This document shows, one piece after another, positions 55,766-64,000 of a stretch of 64,000 nt of DNA. Made by a program: the position numbers and the translations under genes. How positions within the stretch are numbered: position 1 is the first letter of the stretch; each line of letters opens with the position of its first letter. Origin of the DNA: Prunella strophiata (lineage: Eukaryota; Chordata; Aves; Passeriformes; Prunellidae). The stretch covers positions 68,413,895-68,477,894 of the forward strand of contig JAZBQD010000014.1 of assembly GCA_036583965.1 (NCBI GenBank), given 5' to 3'. The notes below the pieces were generated by a model. It did no database searches. It was not told the origin of the DNA and worked only from the letters and a program-made list of their open reading frames with translations.

Positions 55766-55836
55766 TTTATATGCTCTCCAGGGAGAGACATTTGTTAGAT
55801 TTCCCAAGATGCTTTTAGAGTAAATTTTCCCAGGAA
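55766..55836 (-). promoter_or_regulatory. Putative core promoter of the ENDOD1-like gene
   Basis: On the minus strand CATATAAACC gives a TATA box (TATAAA at 55,771-55,766). About 55 bases upstream is a palindrome TTCCTGGGAA (55,836-55,827) that fits the STAT-type TTC-N4-GAA pattern. Position and orientation fit the predicted first exon. Regulation by cytokine or interferon signalling would be inference only. Confidence 0.45.
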
Positions 55837-55841
55837 TTTTG

Positions 55842-57589
55842 ACCACACCTGTGTTTGTCCGGAGGTTTTTTGCAAGGCCATGGGTGGAGTTTTAGTAATC
55901 AATTATCTCACCTTCCTACTTATTCAACTGTTTGATATTAATTTTCAGGTGAGCTGGCTTGAGGTTCTTTCCCAAATCATTCCTTCTGTCCCTGCCCACC
56001 TGACTGACAGAAAATACTACAGTCCTGCAAAATTCAGTGCATACATAAGCTCTGATTGCTCCTTGGAGCTCAGCAACTCCAGCCTAGGCTTTGCCTATAT
56101 ATATTTATTCCAAAGCTCAGGAAAGTCTTTGAGTATTGGAGTCAATGTTGAGAAAGGAGCGAGAGCTTACCTTGAAGCAGAGTCTCAGAAGAAGCAGCTG
56201 AACCGTTCCTTTTTTCTTCTCCCTGGAGTAAGGAGTGTTTGAATCCTCAAGAGTGCCACAGCAATATATACCCAGTCATAAATCTGCCCATTCTTCTAAA
56301 CAGGGAATTCCACAGAAAAGAGAAATATTCTATTTTTATTCATGGGGTATGTTCACACCCACCCTGAAATGTGCTGACTGTTTGTCATAGTTTCCTCAGA
56401 ATTTCTCCCAAATTTGCTGTCTTGCAGCATGGTATGCCAGGGTCAGTTAACTATATACCCAGTCATGAATTACCCTTTCTTATAAACAGGGAATTCCACA
56501 GAAAAGAGAAGTTTTCTATTTTTTATTTAGGAGTATGTCCACACCCACCTTGAAATATGTTGACAGTTGTTTGTCATGGTTTCCCCAGAATTTCTCCCAA
56601 CTTTGCTGCCTTGCAGCATGGCATGTCAGGGTCAGTTAACAGGGTCTGGTGCCTGCCTTGATCATTTCATCCATGCCACCAGCTGCAGCTGCTGCTGCTC
56701 CAGCACCTACACGTGTTTCTATTCCCTACAGAACATCTCTGGTGACATTGGATGGACTGGCCTGGCTCTGAGAGCACTCAGATATTCACAGTCTGCTCCT
56801 CTGCAGCCTCCCATAGCATCATCCCTATGGCCAGGCTACAAATACTCTCCTGCCTGATTGCCATGGCTTTGGAAGAGCTTCATGCCAGCAGCCTGGGAAG
56901 GAGAAGGCTCTGGGGCCACCTCAGAGCACCTGCCAGTACTTTAGGAGTCTACAGAGAGCTGGAGAGAGACTTTGCACAAGGGCATGGAGCTGAGAGCTGT
57001 GCTGGGTTCAGAGGTGATTTTCTTGACAGAGGCAGGTATGGGGCTGTGTTTTGGAGTTTTGCTGAACACAGAGTTGATAACACAGAGATGTTTCTGTTAT
57101 TGCTGGGAAGAGCTTTCACAGAGGCAAGGCCTTTTCTGATTTTTGTACTTCCAGGCTGGCGTGGAGGCTTGGGGGAATTTGGGAGGTTGGGAGGAGACAC
57201 AGCCAGGAGAGCTGAGGCCAACTGACCAGAGGGATATTCCAGACCATGTGACATCATGCTGAGGATATCAAGGGAGGAGAAGAAGGAGGATGTAAGAGAC
57301 CTTTGGAGTGGTGGGTTTTGTCTTCCCAGGTAACTGTTAGGTGGGATGGGGCCCTGCTCTACTGAAAGTGGCTGAACACCTTTCAGTCCATGGGAAATGG
57401 TGCAAGAATTCCTTGATGTGCTTTGCTTGTGTGCACAGCTTTTGCTTTCCCTGTTAAACTGTCTCTATGTCCACTCAACAGTTTTCCAGCTTTTACCCTT
57501 CCAGTTCTCTCCCTGATCCTGGTGGTTGGGGAGTGGGGGAGCAGCTGCGTGGGGCGTGGGTGCTGGCTGGGGTTAAACCACACCCTTAG
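55842..57589. other. Upstream region of the ENDOD1-like gene
   Basis: No gene recognised. It contains the 187-bp tandem duplication at 56,265-56,640. Frames of 96-157 codons around 56,560-57,260 have no recognised domain. Confidence 0.5.
56265..56640. repeat. 187-bp tandem duplication, two copies
   Basis: Copy one (56,265-56,451) and copy two (56,452-56,640) both start TATATACCCAGTCAT. They share AACAGGGAATTCCACAGAAA, AATTTCTCCCAA and CTTGCAGCATGG, and end GGGTCAGTTAAC. They differ by scattered substitutions and small indels. Confidence 0.95.
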
Positions 57590-57870
57590 GAGAAGGTGAA
57601 ATGGCTTGAAATGGAAGGAGTGTGGGTTTAGACTGGTCATTAGGAAGATATTTGTTGCTGTGGGGGTGGAGAAGCCCCAGGACAGGTTGCCCACAGAAGC
57701 TGAGACTGCCCCATCCCTGGAAGTGCCCATGGCCAGGCTGGCTGGGGCTTGGATCAACCTGGGATAGTGGAAGGTGTCCCTGCCCCTGGGAGGGCATGGA
57801 AGTAGCTGGTCACTAAGGTGCTTTGCAACCCAAAATGTTCTGTCATTCAGTGATCATTCATTCTCTCAAA
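57590..57870 (+). mobile_element. CR1 LINE 3' end
   Basis: Forward CR1 3' region: GGTTGCCCACAGAAGCTGAG, CATCCCTGGAAGTGCCCATG, CAACCTGGGATAGTGGAAGG and the tail ATGTTCTGTCATTCAGTGAT. Its 3' end faces that of the next CR1. Confidence 0.88.
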
Positions 57871-57892
57871 ACTAAACTGGACTCACAGAATC

Positions 57893-58432
57893 ACAGAATT
57901 TTTTAGGTTGGAAGAGACCTTTAAGATCATCGAGTCCAACTCATGTTCTAACACCTTGACTAGATCATGGCACCAAGTGCCACATCCAGTCTTTTTTTAA
58001 ACACATCCAGGGATGGTGAATCCACCACCTCCCTGGGCAGACGATTCCAGTATTTGACCACTCTTTCTGTGAAAAACTTCCTCCTTAAATCCAGCCTGTA
58101 TCTCCCTTGGCACAGCTTGAGACTGTGTCCTCTTGTTCTATCTGTTGTTGCCCAGAGAAAGAGACTGACCCCCAGCTCACCACAGCCACCCTGCAGGAAG
58201 TAGAAGAGAGCGCTGCCCATCCATCCAACCGTTCCAAGTCCCTCTGCAAAGCCTTCCGTCCCTCTAACAGATCGACACACGCTCCCAGCTTAGTGTCATC
58301 TGCAAATTTACTGATGAAAGACTCTAAACCCTCCTCCACGTCATCAATAAAAATATTAAACAGAACTGGCCCCAGCACAGAGCCCTGAGGGGACACCACT
58401 GGTGACTGGCTGCCATTTCTTTCCTGACTCAT
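57893..58432 (-). mobile_element. CR1 LINE with reverse-transcriptase remnant, internally deleted
   Basis: Best-preserved CR1 in the window. On the minus strand it reads [15 protein letters not shown], then KFADDTKLG (FADD catalytic motif) and [18 protein letters not shown]. Directly after, in another frame, it reads [20 protein letters not shown] and [20 protein letters not shown], followed by the 3' end (TTGGACTCGATGATCTTAAA... TTCTGTGATTCTGTGA). From memory of CR1 open reading frame 2, roughly 150 residues between these two parts are missing, so the copy is dead. Confidence 0.93.
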
Positions 58433-58879
58433 TTCCTTCCATTTCCAAGAGTCCAGGAATAAAAGAATGATGAGTTGGTTGTTACTGCCAGAAGTATCCA
58501 GAAGAAGTGAGTCTTAAAAAAATTGGGTTTAGCCTCAATAAGAAAGAAGGCCAAGGAGAAGCAGATCTGGTGGAGGTGGGGCAAATTCCTACTTTCTGAT
58601 GGGGCCCAACTGACATAACAAAGCAGGGCCCAACAGGGGTCACATCATTAGAAGGGGCCATAAACAATCAAAGACCCCCAGAGTGTCCCCCATCTCCACA
58701 GTGCTGCATGACCCAATGTAAAACCCCTCCCAGGGAAAAGTGAGGCAATCCCACATAATACTGAACTCGCAGAACCCATTGAACTCTTTGTAGCACAGGA
58801 CCCCACTCCCAAAGGCTGAAGAGTGAGGACATCAAAGTTGGGAGCTTGCTTGCTGGGTCCATGGGGATATCTTGTAAGA
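58433..58879. other. Non-coding stretch before duplicated block Y
   Basis: Nothing recognised apart from AG-rich patches near 58,500-58,560. Confidence 0.45.
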
Positions 58880-59480
58880 GCAGTTGGCAGCCTGGCCCAC
58901 TTTGTTCATGCCCATTCACAGGAGAATGACTGGTGTCTGATGCTGACATTTGTGTGGGGGTTATGGCATCCTCTCTGATTGCATTTGCACACCCAATGTC
59001 CTGCAAGGATGCTCTGGACACTGTGACTTTACTGGTGGTTGTAGAAATTTCACTGAGAAGCATCTTGTGGTTTATGGAAGATATGTCCCTGCAATCCAGC
59101 ACTGCAGCAAATAACTTTTATTATAAGCTCTTGCAAACATCATGATGTGGCACACATTGATCTTTGACAACCATTGAATACATTTCCCAAATCACTTTCC
59201 CATAAATCTGCAGAAAAGCTTCAGAAGCAGAGCAGAGGAGGAAGGTGTCTAAGGAGTGCATCACAGGAATTTAGCTTTGGCTGCTCAAAGTTTTCTATAG
59301 ATCTGAAGCCAAAGCCTGCTTGTCTGGTACAACAGCTGCTGCTCTCCAGGTGCAGTTTGAAAAGCAAGCAAATACAAGCATGTTCCAGGATCACAGAATC
59401 ACTGAATTGTTGTGTTTTGGAGGGACTTCTCAGGATTCTGTAGTCCAGACTCCAGGCTGCAGCAGCATCAAATTGGGCAG
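58880..59480 (-). repeat. Duplicated block Y, right copy
   Basis: Partner of 49,740-50,345, starting at GGCCCACTTTGTTCATGCC. It includes the conserved minus-strand AATAAA (59,122-59,117) and ends in the shared CR1 3' fragment (59,386-59,480). The two copies sit on either side of the ENDOD1-like gene. Confidence 0.9.
59386..59480 (-). mobile_element. CR1 LINE 3' end (in block Y, right copy)
   Basis: Reversed CR1 3' terminus: GGATCACAGAATCACTGAAT, then GATTCTGTAGTCCAGACTCC. It is the same insertion as at 50,245, so it predates the duplication. Confidence 0.85.
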
Positions 59481-59489
59481 GTTGTCCTC

Positions 59490-59790
59490 AATATTTTCTG
59501 CAGCATCTTCATGTGTGTGGCACAGCACATGGGCTGCAGCATTCCTGAACACCACCTCACCTGACCCCCAGAGGTTCTTGGCTGTTGTTCCTGTGCCAAA
59601 GTTCTGTTGCCTCACACCAAGGGTCATTTTGCCCAGGTACAGGAAGTGAGAACCTCAGTGCAGGGACTGTAACATAAAAGCACCCAGATACAGAACTGAT
59701 AAGTAGTTCCTCAGAAATCAGAGGTGTAACCTCACAATGGAACCTTATAAAAGTTGCCAAATAGGAAAGTTTGTTACCTGCAAGGACCAA
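59490..59790 (-). repeat. Unclassified interspersed repeat, degraded short copy
   Basis: 59,490-59,650 matches the inverse of 6,940-7,170. 59,675-59,790 resembles the inverse of 4,650-4,760 (AAGTAGTTCCTCAGAAATC). The order agrees with copy C, with the interior deleted. Confidence 0.5.
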
Positions 59791-60326
59791 AGGAGCGTGG
59801 CCCAGCTGCTCTCTCAAGCAGAGGTCAGAAGGTGTCACAGTCTTGATTGTACTATTTCCTTCTCTTTTGGGTCAGCACATGGCAACATGCTCAGTCCACA
59901 GAATGTGAATCCTTGGTGTTACTGGAGAAGGGCTAATCCAGCTGCATGATCCAACACTTTGCAATGAAGTGGCTTGAGGTCACAGTGTCTCCTTACAGCT
60001 CCCAGCAAACATCATTTTCCCTATTGGCTAAAATCCCTGTGACACATTGGAGCCGAGAGCTCTCCCCAGAGATGGACAGACACAGAACAAACTACAAAGT
60101 TACCCTCCCATGTCAGTGCAGCTGCATCTTCCCAGAGAACACAGGTGCTCCCCACCCCACTGTTGGCATGGACCAGCTCTGGGCTCAGCAAAGGGCTCCA
60201 TCCCTGTTGCCCATTCACAGCAGGCTGAGCAGGAAACAGAGGCAGTCCCAGATGAAAGGTGCCTGGCAGCAAGCTTGTGGAGCTGGGGCAGCCCTCTGCT
60301 CAGCTCCAAGCTGGCTTCCTGTGAGA
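59791..60326. other. Non-coding stretch
   Basis: No gene or repeat recognised; overlapping short frames only. Confidence 0.4.
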
Positions 60327-61172
60327 AGCACAGAATTATTTGTGTTGGAAAAGGCCTCTGGCATCCTGGAGTCCAACCTTTGACCAATCACCACCTGAAA
60401 AACTGTGCCACATCCAGTCTCCAGGGATTGGGATTCCACCACATCCTCAGGCAGTCCATTCCAATGTTGAATCACCCTTTATGTGAAGAAGTTCCTCCTG
60501 ATGTGCCAACAGAATCTCCCCTGGTGCAGGTCAAGGCCTTGTCCTCTCATCATCTCTCTGGTTGTCCAGCAGAAAATGCCGACCCCCACCTGGCTACACC
60601 CCCTTTTCAGGGAGCTGTAGAGAGAGATAATCTCTCAGAGCCCCTCTTCTGGGCCAGAGAACCCAGCTGCCTCAGCTGCTCCTCACAGGCCTTTCCCTCC
60701 AGGCCTTCAGCAGCTTCATGGCCTCTCTCTGCACTGCCTGCAGAGGTGGCCTCGGCCCGTGGATCCAGCCTGTCCAGGCCCCTCAGCAGAGCCTTCCTGC
60801 CCTCCAGCAGGCTGAGTCTCCCACCAAACTTGGTATCACCCCTGATCTCACTGAGAGTTCACTGCATCCCCTCATCCAGGTCCCCAGGAAAGATATTAAA
60901 CGGGACTGGGCCCGACACTGGTCCCTGGGGACAGCGCTTGTGGCCGGAGGCCAGCTGCATGTGGCACTGTTCACCAAGACTCTCTGGGCCTGCACATCCA
61001 GACAGCTCCTGAGCCAGCCAAGAGAGCACCTCTCCAAGGTGTGGGCTGACAGCTTTGCCAGGAGAATGCTGTGGGAGACTGTGCCAAAGGCTTTGTTGAA
61101 GTGCAGGCAGACACTTCCACAGCCTCCCCCCTCATCCACTGGGCCGGTCATCTGCTCCTCAAAGGAGATCAG
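60327..61172 (-). mobile_element. CR1 LINE, long fragment
   Basis: Reversed CR1 with its 3' terminus at the left (AGCACAGAATTATTTGTGTT, CATCCTGGAGTCCAACCTTT). On the minus strand it carries WNGLPEDVVESQSLE near the C-terminal end and, further upstream, the HFNKAFGTVSHSILLAKL and LDVQAQRVLVNS reverse-transcriptase blocks. Frame breaks and internal losses show it is inactive. It is interrupted at 61,173 by an LTR-like insertion. Confidence 0.92.
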
Positions 61173-61180
61173 GTTTGCTA

Positions 61181-61761
61181 TTGTGTTTTTATTTTCTTTT
61201 CTCTGTTCTTAGGATTGGGATGAAAGGCACAGGAGATGGTGTTTCTTGTGTTTGGCCTTTAATGTGTATTAATTCTTATCTATATTACACTCTTAGAAAG
61301 TGTGAGTTCTATGGCATTCAACTAACACTCTACAAAATGGCCCACTATCTCTTCGCAGCCAGGGCTTTTAAGGCTAAACTATCTAATTAAGAAATGTCAC
61401 CTGAATTGTTTTTACTTTTAACCCAATAACTAATCACTCAAAGTCCACAATGTGGACTTTTCTAGCCAATTACATAATACTACCCAAACCCAGGAAAGAG
61501 AAGGTGAAGAAGAACAACCAGCCACCACCCTAAAACCTCCATCTTGCTTTATTTATATTGCTATATTCAAAAACCATAAACCCTAAGTTTTTCACCCTGT
61601 GATATTACACACTTCTATTCAAACTACACACTGGTAATCCAGTACTATCAATCAATTTTGGAAGTCTTCTCCACAGCCTCAGCTCAAATGTGGTATTCTC
61701 TGGAGGGTCTGTGCCTTTCAACACAGAAAGTTTAAAATCCTCAGCATCCAGGGTTCCAACA
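61181..61761 (-). mobile_element. LTR-like insertion in CR1 (right copy)
   Basis: 581 bp flanked by perfect 8-bp direct repeats GTTTGCTA (61,173-61,180 and 61,762-61,769) inside a CR1. On the minus strand it starts TGTTGGAACCCTGG, lacks long open frames, and near its end has GAAAATAAAAACACAA with a polyadenylation hexamer. A solo LTR fits. The 8-bp duplication is longer than the 4-6 bp usual for retroviruses and would also fit a non-autonomous hAT-type transposon, but I see no convincing terminal inverted repeats. Confidence 0.65.
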
Positions 61762-61769
61762 GTTTGCTA

Positions 61770-62045
61770 GGCAGGACCTGCCTTTCCTAAACCCCTGCAG
61801 GCTGGGACTGATGCCTTGGTTTTCCTGGATGTGCCGTGTGATCACGCTCAGGACAATCTGCTCCATATCCCTTCTGGGAATGGAGGTCAGGTGGACACGC
61901 CTGTAGTTCCCCAGATTCTCCTTCCAGCCCTTCTTGTGGATGGATGTCACAATGGCCAAACTCCAGGCATCTGGGACCTCCCCAGAGACCCAGCACTGAT
62001 AGAAATGATGGAAAGCAACAGTCCTCATCTATGAAATAAGGCAGA
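61770..62045 (-). mobile_element. CR1 continuation (right copy)
   Basis: On the minus strand it reads FHHFYQCWVSGEVPDAW, ATVTSIHKKG-like and MEQIVLSVITRHIQENQG, GFRKGRSC: the N-terminal half of the CR1 reverse transcriptase. It rejoins the CR1 interrupted at 61,173. Confidence 0.9.
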
Positions 62046-62169
62046 GTCCAAGCTGATCCTTTTCTCTGTTGGGCTTCCCATGTATTTCACAAGCTTGCTG
62101 TGGATGGGCGGGCATTTCTGATTACTGCCAGGGGCAAAGGTTCTGGGAAGAGCCTGGGAAGTTGAGAGA

Positions 62170-62900
62170 GGTGGCACTGATGGGGTTGGTGTGTTGGTTT
62201 TGCACAGCCTGGCTCTGGGTAGCAGGGGGGCACAGAGGTGGCTTCTGTGAGAAGCTGCTAGAACTTCCACCATGTCTGGCAGATCCAGTCCCTCATGGCT
62301 CTGAAGATGGACATGCAGCTGGCCACAGCTGGGCCAGTTAGAGATGTTGGTAATGCCTCTGCAATAGCATATAGTCTTGGTTTGAGGGGACAGGTGTCTG
62401 CTGAGGAAGGCAAGTGGCTCCCTTGAAATGGAAAATGTAAACCCTCTCCCTCTGACTTATTATAATTTTCAAATTAAGGTGTTCTCAGGCAAAGATATTG
62501 GAATAGGAATAACTGTCCTTTGTTAGGGAAGAAAATATAAATAGAAAAATTCAGTAGTACACAACAACACTGCCAGAGTCAGGATATGCCCTGGCCCCCT
62601 GTGTGTCAGGGTGGTGGCACAGTCCCATTCCCATGCCATGGTGGCTGCAGCCCTCCTGCAGTGCCAGGGCTGGTTCTGCTGGAGCAGGGATCCTGCACAA
62701 GGGGGGAGTTTTCCTCTGCAGCTCCAGGGCTGCTGCAGATGGGCCTGCTCTCCCTCTGGGAATGCAGAGGAGAAGAAAGCTGCTCCTCTGGGAATGCAGC
62801 AGTGGGCAAAGGCTGCTGGGGTGTTCCAGGGTCAGATTCTATCCAGGCAGGAATGCTTGGCTCCTGCCCTGGGCAGAGCATCTCCCAGTGGGATGATGGA
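62170..62900 (+). mobile_element. Probable ERV LTR-derived sequence (right copy)
   Basis: Contains GGCTTCTGTGAGAAGCTGCT, GGTAATGCCTCTGCAATAGC and the GC-rich GGGCTGGTTCTGCTGGAGCA part. The pattern resembles passerine endogenous retrovirus LTR regions, from memory only; no retroviral protein seen. Confidence 0.35.
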
Positions 62901-63589
62901 ATTTGATCAGCCATGCAGGGACACTCCCTGGCCATGGACAGCAGAGATCTCCTGGAGGGAGGATTGGCTGTGGGAGAGATAAAGAAAACTGCCCAATGAA
63001 CAGAAGATAACTGCCCCACCTCTGACAGATGGGGATGGAATACACACCCTCAGCCACATCTTATAACCTAAGACAGTGTGGTTTTTCTTCTTTTCCCATA
63101 GCAGTACAGCTGCTTAAAGCAAGTTTTCTGCAGCTGCTAAAAGAAAAGGATGTGATGTGTTAACCTGGAATATCTGCATGTGTATTCACAAGAGCTGGCT
63201 TATACATTCCCAAGCTATGTGGTCAATGGCTCATGTTCTTCCTTCCTCACCTGTGCTCTCTGATAATCACAATCTGTCTGATACTCTTAAACTGCTGTTT
63301 TCTGAAGACTTCTCATGCTTGAAACTGGAAGATATTTAGCAGCCAAAACTTCTCATTTTTTTTCTTTTCTTTTTTTTTTTTTTTCTCTCAAAAATCAAGA
63401 TAAAATCACTTGCTTTGAAATTTTTTTACATATCTAAGATGCAGAGTTTACCTAGACACAAAGTGTTTGTGGGTAGCCATAGCCATTAAATTCCACCTGC
63501 ATACAAACCAGCAAGGGAAGGACAGAGATAAATCACTGCTCCTAGCATTTACTCTCTGAAGGATGGAGGCAGTGCAAGCTGTTTACTTC
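62901..63589. other. Non-coding part of duplication X
   Basis: AT-richer sequence with an interrupted T tract at 63,356-63,385; no gene. Nearly identical to 46,440-47,155. Confidence 0.5.
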
Positions 63590-64000
63590 CAGCTCAGAAC
63601 CACTGGTTCAGCCTTCTTGAGCTTGCAGGTTTTTCTAGCATATTTATATCACACAATTTCATTTGCTTTGGGCTTTGAATATTTTGTGAAGGTACTGGGG
63701 AAAAATGTAACTTCATATGAAAAGAAGAACAAAAGGATGCCAACTTGCACTCCCAAGGTACAGTACTGCCATTGAATGGTGTTGGCATTTCCTGGACTTC
63801 TTCAGCATCTGATGTAAAACCCCTCAAACCCACTGGCACAGCAGAACCATCTGTCCAGCACTGGAGACAGATCAGGCTGATCTTGAGTGTATTTCCTCTC
63901 TTAGATCTCTTTGATATATGAATCTGTCTCCTTGGAAGGTTATTTAGATTCTGAAGCATTTTGGGGCTCTGAGTTTACAATGAATCACAAATTAGCAGTT
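63590..64000 (-). repeat. Unclassified interspersed repeat, partial copy at window end
   Basis: Parallel to 47,155-47,529 and inverted relative to 5,200-5,455. Truncated by the window end. Confidence 0.75.

Larger units (their letters stand above)
60904..64000 (+). repeat. Segmental duplication X, right copy
   Basis: Partner of 44,388-47,529; it continues beyond the window end. The part 63,050-64,000 is nearly identical to 46,580-47,529. Confidence 0.95.

Overview
This window is vertebrate nuclear DNA, almost certainly from a bird and probably a songbird. The main evidence is at least 20 fragments of CR1, the dominant avian LINE. These carry its 3' ATTCTGTG-type repeats, its reverse-transcriptase signature (FADD) and its conserved C-terminal block. 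There are no bacterial features: no operons, no ribosome binding sites and no CRISPR. CpG is scarce almost throughout.

Layout. Positions 1-43,887 are AT-rich, non-coding DNA (intergenic or a large intron). They hold scattered CR1 relics, simple repeats, an unclassified interspersed repeat at 4,580-7,170, a 996-nt uninterrupted poly(A) at 23,940-24,935 and a 215-nt all-purine minisatellite at 42,784-42,998. Exactly 500 N follow (43,888-44,387), a conventional assembly gap. From 44,388 to the end the window is richer in GC and is a mosaic of duplicated repeats. One 3.1-kb block occurs twice in the same orientation (44,388-47,529 and 60,904-64,000). A second block of about 0.6 kb (49,740-50,345 and 58,880-59,480) also occurs twice.

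The only gene I can support lies between these duplicates on the minus strand: an ENDOD1-like (endonuclease domain-containing 1) gene. Its coding exons are 54,119-53,798 and 51,784-51,239, with a probable non-coding first exon ending at 55,677 behind a TATA box at 55,771-55,766. It encodes a signal peptide and a DNA/RNA non-specific endonuclease domain of about 277 residues. As given, the second exon carries a one-base frameshift. The active-site tetrad reads D-H-G-H instead of the family's usual D-R-G-H.

Several striking signals here (the kilobase poly(A), the indel-rich copy beside the N gap, possibly the frameshift) are most economically explained by long-read assembly problems, and they are flagged as such. 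I found no convincing new biological system. The most useful leads are the altered ENDOD1-like gene, the repeat architecture around it, and a 581-bp LTR-like insertion with an 8-bp target duplication inside a CR1.
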